DNA of 42,574 bases from Pseudomonadota bacterium. GTDB lineage: Bacteria; Pseudomonadota; Gammaproteobacteria; Xanthomonadales; Rhodanobacteraceae. The translations under genes and the position numbers were made by a program. The DNA lies in the NCBI GenBank assembly GCA_018241365.1, contig JAFEDX010000006.1:1-42574 (forward strand). Reading direction: 5' to 3'. The notes beneath the pieces are model-generated. The model was not told the DNA's origin. It saw only the letters and a program-made list of their open reading frames with translations, and ran no database searches. Positions 14,316 to 22,718 of the stretch are shown here, one piece after another. Position 1 is the first letter of the stretch; the number at the start of each line of letters is the position of its first letter.

Positions 14316-17300
14316 AAGCCACGATTTCTGCCGCGCTGGCCGCGACAACTGCATTGATGACGACTCCAGGCGTGCTTGCGAACGGCACTGCCTGGGCGCG
14401 CTACGACTCCGGCGCGATCTCGGGCCTCGGTGCGCGCAACATCGGTTCGGCGACCATGAGCGGGCGCGTTTCCGCCGTAAGCGCAGTGCGCGAAAAAAAT
14501 GGCAAGGTCACGATCTATGTCGGCGCGGCCAGCGGCGGGGTATGGAAGTCCACCGACAACGGCACCACCTTCAAACCGGTATTCGACAAGCAGCCGGTGC
14601 AATCCATCGGGGCGATCGCGATCGACCCGAGCCACCACGACACGGTATGGGTCGGCACCGGCGAATCGTGGATGCGGAATTCGGTGTCGGTCGGCAACGG
14701 CATTTACAAGACCACCGATGGCGGCGAGACGTGGCAGTACATGGGTCTGCCGCAATCCGAACATGTGGCGAAGATCGCGATCGACCCGCGCGACGGCAAC
14801 ACCGCCTACGCCTGCGTGCCGGGCAAGCTGTGGAGTGATTCACCAGACCGCGGCCTGTACAAGACCATGGATGGCGGCCGCTCGTGGTCGCTGGTGTTGA
14901 AGGGCGGCAACCTCTCCACCGGGTGTTCGGGCCTGAGCCTCGATCCGATGAACCCGAACGTCTTGTTCGCGGCGATGTGGGACTTCCGCCGCAAGGGTTG
15001 GACTTTCCGTTCCGGTGGAGCGTCGCCGACCGCGAAGTCCGACAGTGGCTTGTTCCGCTCGGCCGACGGTGGCAGGACCTGGATCGAGGTCACGCCCGCT
15101 GCGAACAAGGGATTCCCCGCGAAACCCTACGGCCGGATCGCGGTGACGATCGCGCCGTCGAACCCGAAGATCGTGTACGCCTTTGTCGAGTCAACGCACT
15201 CGGCGCTGTTCCGTTCGGATGACGGCGGCAAGACTTGGGCGCAACGCGACAACAGCCAAAACATGGTGTGGCGGCCGTTCTATTTCGCGAACCTGATCGT
15301 CGACCCGACCAATCCGGATCGCGTGTTCAAGCCCGACCTCACGTTGATCCAGAGCACCGACGGGGGCAGGACCTTCAGCCAGGTCGGCGGCGGGGCGCAC
15401 GGTGACTTCCATGACGTGTGGATCGATCCTACCGATCCGAAATACGTGATCGCGGGCGACGATGGCGGCCTGTGGTACTCGCACGACGGTGGCAACAAGT
15501 GGTGGAAGGCCAACAACCTGCCGATTTCCCAGTTCTACCACGTCAGCGTCGACAACGACGATCCCTATCACGTGTACGGCGGGCTGCAGGACAACAGCGA
15601 CTGGGTGGGCGACTCGGAATATCCGGGCGGCATCACCAACAGCCGTTGGGAAAACATGTTCGGGGGCGACGGCTTCTGGATGTTCGCCGATCCCTCCGAC
15701 AAGAGTTACCTCTATGCTGAGTCGCAGGGCGGCTTCCTCGCGCGCATCAACCGCCACACCCACCAGATGCAACTGATCCAGCCGCAGGCGGGCTACAAGG
15801 AGAAGCTTCGTTTCAATTGGAATACGCCGGTGGCACTTTCGCCGCACGACCCGGATGCTCTCTATATCGGCGCACAATTTCTGTTCCACTCAAGCGACCA
15901 TGGCAAGACTTGGCAGCGCATTTCGCCGGACCTCACCACCAACAACCCCGAGGAACAGAAGCAGGAGGAATCCGGCGGCGTGACCGTGGACAACTCCTAC
16001 GCCGAAATGCACGACACCATCTACTCGATCAGCGAGTCGCCCAAACAGGCGGGGCTGATCTGGGTCGGCACCGACGACGGGAATCTGCAGGTCACCCGTG
16101 ATGGCGGAAAAATCTGGGACAACGTGGTAGGCAACGTGCATGGTGTGCCCGCGCACTCGTGGGTGTCGTGGGTGCAGTCCAGTCCCTTCGACGCCGGTAC
16201 CGCCTACGTTGCCTTCGACCGCCACACCTACGGCGACGAGCATCCGTACATCTACAAGACCACGGATTACGGCAAGTCCTGGATTGCGCTGGTCACGCCT
16301 GCAAACAACAAGGGTATCCGCGGGTTCGTGCACGTGGTCAAACCCGACATCCTCGACCCGCAGCTGCTGTTCGCGGGCACCGAATTCGGGTTATGGATCT
16401 CGCCCGACGACGGCGGCCACTGGGCGCAGTACAAGGGCGGCGATTTCCCCGATGTGCCCGTGCGCGACCTCGTGGTGCAACCACGTACCAGCGACCTGGT
16501 GGTCGCGACCCACGGCCGCGGCATCTGGATCATCGACGACATCACCCCATTGCGGCACCTGACCGCCGCGGTGCTCGACACCGACGTGGCGTTCCTGCCT
16601 GCCCGCCCGGCGGTGCAGAGGATCGAGGCGTTCGGCGGCTGGGCGGAAGGCGACGCCTCGTTCACGGGCCCGAATCCGCCGGACGGCGCGGTGATCACGT
16701 ATTACCAGAAGAGTCGCCACCTGTTCGGCAAGCTGAAGCTCGATATCTACGACAGCGACGGAAAACTGATCGACAGCTTGCCGGGCAATGTACGTCGTGG
16801 CATCGCGCGCGTGACCTGGAGCATGCACGTCGCGCCGCCACGCGTTCCGCCGGCCGCCGCGATCGCAGGCAATTCGGCGCAGGGCCCGCGCGTGGTGCCC
16901 GACGTCTACACGATCAAGCTGGTGAGCGGCGACAAGGCCTACGAGCAGAAGCTGGATGTCGCCCTCGACCCGCGCGATCCCTTCACCTTGGCCGACCGCA
17001 AGGCGCAATTCGCGGCCGCGATGAAGATCAGTGGCCTGTTCGAGCGCATGACCGATCTCGACTACCAGATCGTCGCGGTACGCGATGGCGCGCGGGTGCG
17101 CGCGGCGAAAGCCGGGAACGATGCCGCCCTGCGGAAACGGCTGGACGCGCTGGCAGACAAGGCCGATGCGATACGCAAGCAGATCGTTGCGACCAAGGAA
17201 GGCGGTGCCATCACCGGCGAGGAGCGCGAGCGCGAACACCTCGATGAAGTTTATGGTGCCATCAATGGCTACGAAGGCGCGCCCACCGGCTACCAGCTGG

Positions 17301-17509
17301 CGCGGGTGGACGTGATCGCGCGCGAGTTGGACGACACGGCGAAGGCATTCGGCGCGTTGCGGGCAGTGGATCTGAACGACGTCAATGCAGCACTGAAGGC
17401 GAAGAGCCTTCCGGAAATCACGGTGCCCGACAGATCACCTGCCGGGGCAGGCGGGATGCAAGGAGCAGGAATGTTCCGCGATCGTGACGCTTTCTTCGAA
17501 CACGACTGA
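14312..17509 (+). CDS. Exported Asp-box (BNR/VPS10-like) beta-propeller protein
   Basis: This is a 1065-residue exported protein with a signal peptide (about 1-24). Eleven Asp-box motifs of the type S/T-x-D-x-G-x-T/S-W/F can be read, for example STDNGTTF (80-87), TTDGGETW, TMDGGRSW, SADGGRTW, SDDGGKTW, STDGGRTF, SHDGGNKW, SSDHGKTW, TRDGGKIW, TTDYGKSW and SPDDGGHW. They mark blades of one or two beta-propellers as in the VPS10/sortilin-like glycosyl-hydrolase-related family. The propeller closes with THGRGIWIIDD. A C-terminal region of ~300 residues follows, including a beta-rich domain (PPDGAVITYYQKS) and a helical Lys/Ala/Asp-rich part. No hydrolase residues can be assigned, so binding or processing of an extracellular substrate is only a guess. 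It is coupled to the LolA-like gene through ATGA. Confidence 0.9.
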   Translation: MKATISAALAATTALMTTPGVLANGTAWARYDSGAISGLGARNIGSATMSGRVSAVSAVREKNGKVTIYVGAASGGVWKSTDNGTTFKPVFDKQPVQSIGAIAIDPSHHDTVWVGTGESWMRNSVSVGNGIYKTTDGGETWQYMGLPQSEHVAKIAIDPRDGNTAYACVPGKLWSDSPDRGLYKTMDGGRSWSLVLKGGNLSTGCSGLSLDPMNPNVLFAAMWDFRRKGWTFRSGGASPTAKSDSGLFRSADGGRTWIEVTPAANKGFPAKPYGRIAVTIAPSNPKIVYAFVESTHSALFRSDDGGKTWAQRDNSQNMVWRPFYFANLIVDPTNPDRVFKPDLTLIQSTDGGRTFSQVGGGAHGDFHDVWIDPTDPKYVIAGDDGGLWYSHDGGNKWWKANNLPISQFYHVSVDNDDPYHVYGGLQDNSDWVGDSEYPGGITNSRWENMFGGDGFWMFADPSDKSYLYAESQGGFLARINRHTHQMQLIQPQAGYKEKLRFNWNTPVALSPHDPDALYIGAQFLFHSSDHGKTWQRISPDLTTNNPEEQKQEESGGVTVDNSYAEMHDTIYSISESPKQAGLIWVGTDDGNLQVTRDGGKIWDNVVGNVHGVPAHSWVSWVQSSPFDAGTAYVAFDRHTYGDEHPYIYKTTDYGKSWIALVTPANNKGIRGFVHVVKPDILDPQLLFAGTEFGLWISPDDGGHWAQYKGGDFPDVPVRDLVVQPRTSDLVVATHGRGIWIIDDITPLRHLTAAVLDTDVAFLPARPAVQRIEAFGGWAEGDASFTGPNPPDGAVITYYQKSRHLFGKLKLDIYDSDGKLIDSLPGNVRRGIARVTWSMHVAPPRVPPAAAIAGNSAQGPRVVPDVYTIKLVSGDKAYEQKLDVALDPRDPFTLADRKAQFAAAMKISGLFERMTDLDYQIVAVRDGARVRAAKAGNDAALRKRLDALADKADAIRKQIVATKEGGAITGEEREREHLDEVYGAINGYEGAPTGYQLARVDVIARELDDTAKAFGALRAVDLNDVNAALKAKSLPEITVPDRSPAGAGGMQGAGMFRDRDAFFEHD

Positions 17510-17528
17510 TGCAATAGCGGATTCATGC

Positions 17529-17566
17529 AGGCTGGAATGGACGCGCCATCGTGCCCATTCCAGCCT
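17529..17566 (+). repeat. Perfect 12-bp inverted repeat after the beta-propeller gene
   Basis: AGGCTGGAATGG (17529-17540) and CCATTCCAGCCT (17555-17566) are exact inverse copies around a 14-base loop, 20 bases after the stop. No T-run follows. It may act as a Rho-independent-like 3' stabiliser or be a repeat family member. Confidence 0.5.
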
Positions 17567-17664
17567 CGTCGAACGGCCGGCTCGCCGGCTCGCCGATAAC
17601 TGGTGGTACCGCGCTCGACGGGATCGATCTCCGCAGTTGGCAGCTCCTCCGCTTCGCGCCCGCG

Positions 17665-17670
17665 TATCAT
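17665..17670 (+). promoter_or_regulatory. Candidate -10 element of tcdA
   Basis: TATCAT ends 7 bases before the tcdA ATG, so transcription would begin at or next to the start codon (leaderless message). TTGGCA at 17637-17642 is a good -35 by sequence but is 22 bases away, too far for a standard promoter. Confidence 0.28.
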
Positions 17671-17677
17671 CCGCACG

Positions 17678-18454
17678 ATGACCGATTCGAGATTCTCTGG
17701 CGTCGACCGGTTGTATGGCGCCGGCAGCGTCGCGCGCCTGAAGGCAGCAAAGGTGGCCGTGATCGGCGTGGGCGGCGTGGGTTCGTGGGCAGCCGAAGCA
17801 CTGGCACGCAGCGGGATCGGACATCTCACGCTGATCGATGCCGACGAAGTCTGCGTCTCCAACGCCAACCGCCAGTTGCACACGCTGGAATCCACGCTGG
17901 GCCGCAGCAAGGTCGGCGTGATGGCCGAGCGCCTGCGCGCCATCAATCCCGCACTCGTGGTGCAACCGATAGAACGTTTCGTGACGCCTGCCACGTTGGC
18001 CGAGCTGCTCGACCAAGATTTTGATCTGGTGCTGGATGCCTGCGATGCCTTCCGGGTCAAGGTCGAAATGACGGCGTGGTGCCGCCGGCGCAAGTTGCCG
18101 CTGATCGTATGTGGTTCGGCCGGCGGACGCACCGATCCGACGATGATCCGCGTGCGCGACCTGTCGCGCACCGAGCATGACGCGCTGCTCAGCCTGATGC
18201 GCCGCAAGCTGCGCCAGGAATTTCATTTCCCGTCCAACCCAGACCGCTATTTCGGGGTACCCGCGGTGTATTCGCTGGAGAACGTGCGTTATCCGCAGGC
18301 CGACGGCAGCGTCTGCGGCACGCGTCCGGCTGATGGCGGTGCCATGCGACTGGGTTGCGAAGGCGGCCTCGGTGCAGTAGCGCATGTCACTGCGGCGTTC
18401 GGGATGGCGGCCGTCGGGCGCGCGCTGGAAATGCTGCTGAAGCAAAAAACCTGA
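17678..18454 (+). CDS. tcdA: tRNA threonylcarbamoyladenosine dehydratase TcdA
   Basis: The 258-residue E1-like enzyme uses ATP to convert threonylcarbamoyl-adenosine at tRNA position 37 to its cyclic form. It begins RFSGVDRLYG, usual for TcdA/CsdL. It has the nucleotide loop GVGGVGS at 30-36, an acidic LIDADEVCVSNANRQ segment, and LDACDAFRVKV near 125. PSNPDRYF in the second half also fits the family. Length is normal for the family. The ATG at 17678 is directly before conserved sequence. No ribosome site is seen, and a -10-like TATCAT lies just upstream. It converges on the TatD-family gene with a 7-base gap; no sulfur-transfer partner (csdA/csdE) is nearby. Confidence 0.94.
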   Translation: MTDSRFSGVDRLYGAGSVARLKAAKVAVIGVGGVGSWAAEALARSGIGHLTLIDADEVCVSNANRQLHTLESTLGRSKVGVMAERLRAINPALVVQPIERFVTPATLAELLDQDFDLVLDACDAFRVKVEMTAWCRRRKLPLIVCGSAGGRTDPTMIRVRDLSRTEHDALLSLMRRKLRQEFHFPSNPDRYFGVPAVYSLENVRYPQADGSVCGTRPADGGAMRLGCEGGLGAVAHVTAAFGMAAVGRALEMLLKQKT

Positions 18455-18461
18455 AGGCTGC

Positions 18462-19244
18462 TCACTCCGGCCGCAGGAACAGGCGTCGCGCATTGGCCGT
18501 GGTCGTCCGTGCGAGTTCGGTCGGGTCCATGTTGCGCAGTGCGGCGACACAACGCAGCACTTCGACAAGAAACGCCGGCTCATTGCGCTGACCGCGGTGC
18601 TGCATGCCCGGTTGGTCCGGTGCGTCGGTCTCCAGCAGCAGCGATTCAATTGGCAATACCGCGACTACGCGACGCAGTCGTTGCGCGCGATCGTACGTCA
18701 CGGGACCGCCGATGCCGACATGGAAGCCGAGTTGCCACAATTGGCGCGCCTGCTCGGCACTGCCGGAGAAACTGTGCACCACGCCGCGCAACGGTTTGCC
18801 GAAGCGGCGCAACTCCAGGATCGTCTCTTCGAACGCGCGGCGGGCGTGCAATACCAGCGGCAGGTTGCGACGGAACGCAATTTCCAGTTGTCCGCGCAGC
18901 AGCCACAACTGGCGTGTGTGGTCGAGTCCGGGTTCGAAATGGTCGAGTCCGCATTCGCCCACCGCCGCGGCACGGTGGCCGTGCAACCAGTCTTCCAGTG
19001 CGGCGAGATCGTCGTCCGAATGCCGGGACAAATAGCACGGATGCAGCCCGTAAGCCGGGTGCAGGCCAGATTCCGATTCGCACAAGGCGTGCAGCCTGGG
19101 CCAGGATGCGGCAGTGACGGCAGGGACCAGCAGCCCGGTCACCCCGGCGGCACGTGCCGCGCGCAACACCTGTCCGCGATCGCCATCGAATTCAGGCGCA
19201 TCGAGGTGGGCATGGCTGTCGAACAGGTCGAAACCGGCAGGCAC
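18462..19244 (-). CDS. TatD-family metal-dependent hydrolase (DNase-like)
   Basis: The 260-residue protein opens LFDSHAHLD (His11, His13), the metal-binding start of the TatD family. It continues with GLHPCYL, VGECGLDHFEPG (metal-bridging Glu), LVLHARRA, VVHSFSGS and LLLETDAPDQPG (Asp near 208), all in family order. Members are 3'-5' exonucleases or DNA/RNA hydrolases used in repair and turnover; the overall look is closest to YjjV/TatD-type proteins. The start is GTG 19244, since no in-frame ATG is found in the bases before it. The gene converges on tcdA and is divergent from the lipoprotein gene at 19370. Confidence 0.92.
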   Translation of the reverse strand: MPAGFDLFDSHAHLDAPEFDGDRGQVLRAARAAGVTGLLVPAVTAASWPRLHALCESESGLHPAYGLHPCYLSRHSDDDLAALEDWLHGHRAAAVGECGLDHFEPGLDHTRQLWLLRGQLEIAFRRNLPLVLHARRAFEETILELRRFGKPLRGVVHSFSGSAEQARQLWQLGFHVGIGGPVTYDRAQRLRRVVAVLPIESLLLETDAPDQPGMQHRGQRNEPAFLVEVLRCVAALRNMDPTELARTTTANARRLFLRPE

Positions 19245-19369
19245 TGGATTACCGTTGCTGGGATGGGTTGCAATGGGACATGAATCAACGGATATCCGTT
19301 GACGTCGCGTTCATTGTCGGGTTGCTTGAATGTAGTTGCCATAGTGGCCGTTGCGGCCGGGAGACGACA

Positions 19370-20080
19370 ATGAAACACGAATCAGGGTTGACGCGTACGC
19401 TGCTTGTATCAACTGCCATGGTCACGGCTCTGGCGCTCGCGGGGTGCGGCAAAGGCAATCCGCAGGCACAGGCCACCACCACGCCGGCAAACCTGGCGAT
19501 GGCAACTTCAGCGGCAACGGCAGCCCTGCCGCCCGGTGATGCGCCAGCGGCTGCAGACGGGCAGGAACCAGCCGCGACACCGGCGGCAGCTGCGCAACCG
19601 CAATTTGCGCAGGTGGTCGCGGTGCAGCCGGTTACGGAATCTTCCACCACCAGCAAACCGCGGCAAGTCTGCCGTGATGAGCAGGTTGCGGTCCCCGAGC
19701 CCTACAAGGACAAGCACCAGATCGGCGGCGCCGTGGTGGGTGGCCTCGTGGGTGGCCTGCTGGGCAACCAGGTTGGCGGGGGCAAAGGCAAGACGCTCAC
19801 GACCGTGGCGGGTGCCGCGGGTGGCGCCTTCGCCGGCCACGAGATCCAGAAGAACCACCAGGAAAACAACGCCACGCGGATGGAAACCCGCAATGTCTGC
19901 CACACGGTCACCGACAAATCGACATCCAGCAAGACCGTCGGTTACGACGTGACGTACATCTTGAACGGCAAGGCTGGGCACGTCCGGATGAACCACAACC
20001 CCGGCGTCGGAACCGGTCTGCCGGTGCAAAACGGCACCGTGGTCGGAAGCGACAAGCAGGGAGGCAGCTATTACCGTTGA
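19370..20080 (+). CDS. Glycine-zipper 2TM-domain lipoprotein
   Basis: The 236-residue protein has a lipoprotein signal with lipobox LALAGC (Cys26) and an Ala/Thr/Pro-rich linker (27-85). A short Cys-containing segment follows (RQVCRDEQVAVPEPY). A glycine-zipper pair of hydrophobic segments at about 119-157 includes GGAVVGGLVGGLLGNQVGGG and VAGAAGGAFAGHEIQ. The C-terminal ~75 residues are beta-rich with a second Cys (NVCHTVTDKS), which could pair with the first in the periplasm. This build is that of 17-kDa antigen/SlyB-type outer-membrane lipoproteins. The closest relative in the window is the next gene. Function is taken to be envelope integrity; there is no enzymatic motif. Confidence 0.86.
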   Translation: MKHESGLTRTLLVSTAMVTALALAGCGKGNPQAQATTTPANLAMATSAATAALPPGDAPAAADGQEPAATPAAAAQPQFAQVVAVQPVTESSTTSKPRQVCRDEQVAVPEPYKDKHQIGGAVVGGLVGGLLGNQVGGGKGKTLTTVAGAAGGAFAGHEIQKNHQENNATRMETRNVCHTVTDKSTSSKTVGYDVTYILNGKAGHVRMNHNPGVGTGLPVQNGTVVGSDKQGGSYYR

Positions 20081-20122
20081 TGGCATTTCGCCAAGGTTCA
20101 CGCACGGCAAGGGAGTTGAACC

Positions 20123-20632
20123 ATGTCAAGACGCTCATCCCAACGCAGGAAGTCGGGTCGCCGCTTGATGACGCTGGTCGGTGTTGCGGTTTCAGCGGCA
20201 CTGCTGGCCGGCTGCGCGCCGACCTATAACACCCGCCCCGGCGGCTACTATGGCGGTCAGCCCAGCGGCTACTACGGCGGTAACCAGCAGTGTTATCAGG
20301 GCTGCGGCTACGTCCGTGATATCCGCGAGGTCCAGCTTGGCAACAACGACAATGCGGCGCTCGGCACCGTGATCGGCGCGGTGGTCGGCGGACTGCTCGG
20401 CAGCACCGTCGGCAAGGGCAGGGGCAAGACAGCAGCCACGGTTGCAGGCGCGGTAGGCGGCGGTTTCGCGGGCCACGCGATTGGCGAAGGCAGCGGCAAC
20501 GGCAACTACGGCTGGCAGGTCGTGGTGCAACTCCAGGATGGCCAGTACGCCACGGTTACCCAGCGCAACCCGCCGCAGGCACGGGTGGGCGATTACGTGA
20601 TGATCCGAGGCAACCAGGTCTATCGATATTGA
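20123..20632 (+). CDS. SlyB-like glycine-zipper lipoprotein
   Basis: The 169-residue lipoprotein has a basic N-terminus, lipobox ALLAGC (Cys31), a Gly/Tyr-rich stretch with two GYYGG copies (about 40-53) and two further Cys residues near 57 and 61. Its glycine zipper is at about 80-120 (GTVIGAVVGGLLGSTVGKGR, then VAGAVGGGFAGHAIGEG). The C-terminus is a compact beta domain (WQVVVQLQDGQYATVTQ ... VGDYVMIRGNQVYRY), as in SlyB/Pcp outer-membrane lipoproteins. AAGGGAG lies 8 bases before ATG 20123. It follows the previous lipoprotein by 42 bases and shares its zipper sequence closely, suggesting tandem duplication. A strong terminator closes the pair. Confidence 0.88.
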   Translation: MSRRSSQRRKSGRRLMTLVGVAVSAALLAGCAPTYNTRPGGYYGGQPSGYYGGNQQCYQGCGYVRDIREVQLGNNDNAALGTVIGAVVGGLLGSTVGKGRGKTAATVAGAVGGGFAGHAIGEGSGNGNYGWQVVVQLQDGQYATVTQRNPPQARVGDYVMIRGNQVYRY

Positions 20633-20656
20633 CTGAATGGCTCAGTCGGGTGAACG

Positions 20657-20693
20657 GCAACGAGCCCTCTTGAAGGAGGGCTCGTTGCTTTTT
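20657..20693 (+). terminator. Intrinsic terminator of the lipoprotein pair
   Basis: GCAACGAGCCCTC (20657-20669) pairs perfectly with GAGGGCTCGTTGC (20676-20688): a 13-bp stem with a 6-base loop, then TTTTT (20689-20693). Confidence 0.96.
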
Positions 20694-20712
20694 CACTGCG
20701 GGAAATCCCGAT

Positions 20713-21144
20713 TCAGTCGACCGCGTAGAACTCGTGGTCGCCGATCGTGGCGATCGGATTCTTGGCCCAGGGCGCCGAGGTTCCGAGCTTCGCAAAATGA
20801 TTGGCGTGCGGCACCACCAGCTTGCGATCCGACGCGGGCTGCTCCCAGATCGTGATGGCTTGTCCGGCGATGGCCCAGGCCTTGTTCCACGCATCCTGGT
20901 TGTCGATCTTGAAGCTGGTGGAGGTGGTGGTCAGCGCGAACTGGCGTGGCGCGGTGACCACGTCGCAAATGGTGTCGCCGTAGCGGCCCATGTCCAGGCG
21001 GTCCAGCGCGACTTCGGCCACGGCCAACTGGCCGCGGGTGGGTTGGCTGCGTGCCTCCATGTACACGGTGGCAGCCAGACAGGTTTGGTCGGCGACCGGT
21101 CGCGGCAGCAGCGCGATCATGCCGAGCAACAGGCCCAAGGTCAT
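20713..21144 (-). CDS. SleB/CwlJ-type cell-wall hydrolase
   Basis: The 143-residue protein has a short signal sequence (about 1-19) and the Hydrolase_2 core CLAATVYMEARSQP with the likely catalytic Glu30, then GQLAVAEVALDRL and a C-terminal HFAKLGTSAPWAK segment. In spore formers the family (SleB, CwlJ) lyses cortex peptidoglycan; in Gram-negative bacteria similar small exported proteins are thought to cut periplasmic peptidoglycan. AGGAGA before ATG 21144 supports the start. It is the only gene between the lipoprotein terminator and ygfZ, with a long upstream gap of 349 bases. Confidence 0.86.
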   Translation of the reverse strand: MTLGLLLGMIALLPRPVADQTCLAATVYMEARSQPTRGQLAVAEVALDRLDMGRYGDTICDVVTAPRQFALTTTSTSFKIDNQDAWNKAWAIAGQAITIWEQPASDRKLVVPHANHFAKLGTSAPWAKNPIATIGDHEFYAVD

Positions 21145-21493
21145 CGGGTCGTTCTCCTATGCAAGGCACCACATGCCGGATCAGGCCGGCACCTGGCTTG
21201 GAACACGGCGGGCGGGGGAGCCTGCGCCGCAACGGAAGGACGTTGGTCGGGAACCCGGAAGCGAATGCCGGCGAAGGGGCCGGGGCTGGCAGGGACGCAC
21301 TACACCAACAAGTTGTTATCGCTGGCGGCAATTGCCGCCTTTGCGCGTGGTGCGGATCCTCCGGACCACGTGCAGATCGGGATCGATTCCAATCCCGCTC
21401 GCGAAGCTGCGCGAAGGTTAGGGGTGGTTTGGCCTGGGTGCAAGTGCTGTGGCGTTAAAATTGTGTAAGAAAACAGTCTCATTTAGCGCAGGG
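21145..21493 (-). other. 349-bp gene-free stretch upstream of the SleB-like gene
   Basis: No convincing gene is seen on either strand. It holds a perfect 16-base palindrome GGCGGCAATTGCCGCC (21324-21339), a second one AACAAGTTGTT (about 21308-21318), a 6-bp stem CGGGAT/ATCCCG around 21378-21400, and an AT-rich end (about 21450-21493). It could carry the promoter and leader of the SleB-like gene or a small RNA, but nothing can be assigned firmly. Confidence 0.4.
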
Positions 21494-22297
21494 TTACGTA
21501 TCAAATATCGAAACAACTTGGTATTCATTATATAAGCCATTGATACTAGACGCATTGATATGTGGCGCTACAATCAGAGCCTCGGTTTTGTCGGGGTGCG
21601 CAACGGCCTCGAGCACCCACGCCGAGGTTCCGTCCGAGCTTTGCCATGGTCCCTTGGCGAGCGGTTTCGCACCGCGCAGGTGGCAAAGCCGGTACTTGTG
21701 GCCACCGCGATAGTGCAAGCGGGCAGCCATCTCTTGTCCCGGATAGCAGCCTTTGCCGAAAGCGACCGCACCCAGATGTTCCAAGCCCAACGCCGGTGGC
21801 AGGAACTCGGGCTCGCCCGGTGGCAGCCTAGGCCAGCCCTGCCGGATGTCCTGCAGCTTCCATTCCCTTTGCGCGACCGGGTCGGACTCCGTGATGGTGC
21901 TGCCCAGACGCAGGCTGCGGGTGCCGTAGCCCAACACGACCGTGCCATCCGGCTCGGCGCGGGCGATTCGCGCTGGACCGGGCTCCCCGGCGCAAGCAGC
22001 GAAGCGACGCAGCCCAAGCGTCACATCCATCCGCAAAACATAGCGCGACAACGCTGCGTGGACGACGTCGGCGTCACCGCCACGCAGGATGGCCAGCAAG
22101 CGGCCATCACCGGGATTCGCGAGGTGCATCAGCGCACGCACCCGTCCCTGTGGAGTGAGCCACGCATTCCATTGCCAGTGGCCAGGTGCGAGCGCGTCAA
22201 CGTCGCCGGAAAACTGCGCCTGCGCAAAACGGCGTGCATCGGTGCCTTCGATCACGATGCAGGCGACCTCGGCGATGGCGGGAAACGGTGAAGTCAT
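21494..22297 (-). CDS. ygfZ: YgfZ/GcvT-like folate-binding protein
   Basis: The 267-residue protein carries the signature KGCYPGQE at 182-189 (Cys184), which defines YgfZ, a tetrahydrofolate-binding helper of iron-sulfur cluster enzymes such as MiaB. The N-terminus (VIEGTDARRFAQAQFSGDV ... WLTPQGRV) matches the GcvT-related fold. Length is slightly short compared with the E. coli protein (~326). ATG 22297 is chosen because conserved sequence begins there; the frame stays open to 22756 but that part is Arg-rich and lies antisense to other genes. The last ~25 codons (after LIVAPH) are notably AT-rich compared with the rest. It is divergent from the succinate dehydrogenase module, whose iron-sulfur subunit might profit from it. 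Confidence 0.9.
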   Translation of the reverse strand: MTSPFPAIAEVACIVIEGTDARRFAQAQFSGDVDALAPGHWQWNAWLTPQGRVRALMHLANPGDGRLLAILRGGDADVVHAALSRYVLRMDVTLGLRRFAACAGEPGPARIARAEPDGTVVLGYGTRSLRLGSTITESDPVAQREWKLQDIRQGWPRLPPGEPEFLPPALGLEHLGAVAFGKGCYPGQEMAARLHYRGGHKYRLCHLRGAKPLAKGPWQSSDGTSAWVLEAVAHPDKTEALIVAPHINASSINGLYNEYQVVSIFDT

Positions 22298-22402
22298 CGA
22301 AGCGGGACGAACTCGGTGGATGGCATGACGCTGGCGGGCCGATGGTGTATCCAGGTGTTCGTGAGACAATGGCCAGCACATTCTGTCATCGCAACATGCA
22401 CC

Positions 22403-22552
22403 ATGGACGACAAACCTGTCGAGGCGACGCCTCCGCAACCTGATCCGCAGCAGGCCCCGGCTCCGCGCGAGCGCGCGACACCGGAAGGTGACGCGCTGGA
22501 TCCGACCCGCTACGGTGATTGGGAAAAGAACGGGCGCTGCATCGATTTCTGA
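22403..22552 (+). CDS. DUF1674 / SDHAF4-like succinate dehydrogenase assembly protein
   Basis: This is a 49-residue protein. Residues 1-29 are Pro/Asp/Glu-rich and the C-terminal half is GDALDPTRYGDWEKNGRCIDF, the invariant block of DUF1674, related to eukaryotic SDHAF4. SDHAF4 binds flavinated SdhA and protects it before assembly. Placement 166 bases upstream of sdhC supports that role. GACAAT at 22365-22370 might be a -10. A gene this small is easily missed by automatic annotation. Confidence 0.85.
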   Translation: MDDKPVEATPPQPDPQQAPAPRERATPEGDALDPTRYGDWEKNGRCIDF

Positions 22553-22718
22553 GAGCGCCTGCGACGCACGCCACGCGCATGCTCTGCGCACGTTGGGCTC
22601 GCGGGGCACGCACGTCTTCGCAGCACACGGGTGATTCGTGCGACAATGGACGGCGATCGTCGACGAACATGTCGGCGTGGGGGAAACATTGCGCGAGCAG
22701 TGATCAGGACACGAGGAC

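Noticed and set aside
21300-21482. 60-codon minus-strand frame in the ygfZ-SleB gap
   Set aside because: No ribosome site, no family likeness and overlaps palindromes; considered chance.
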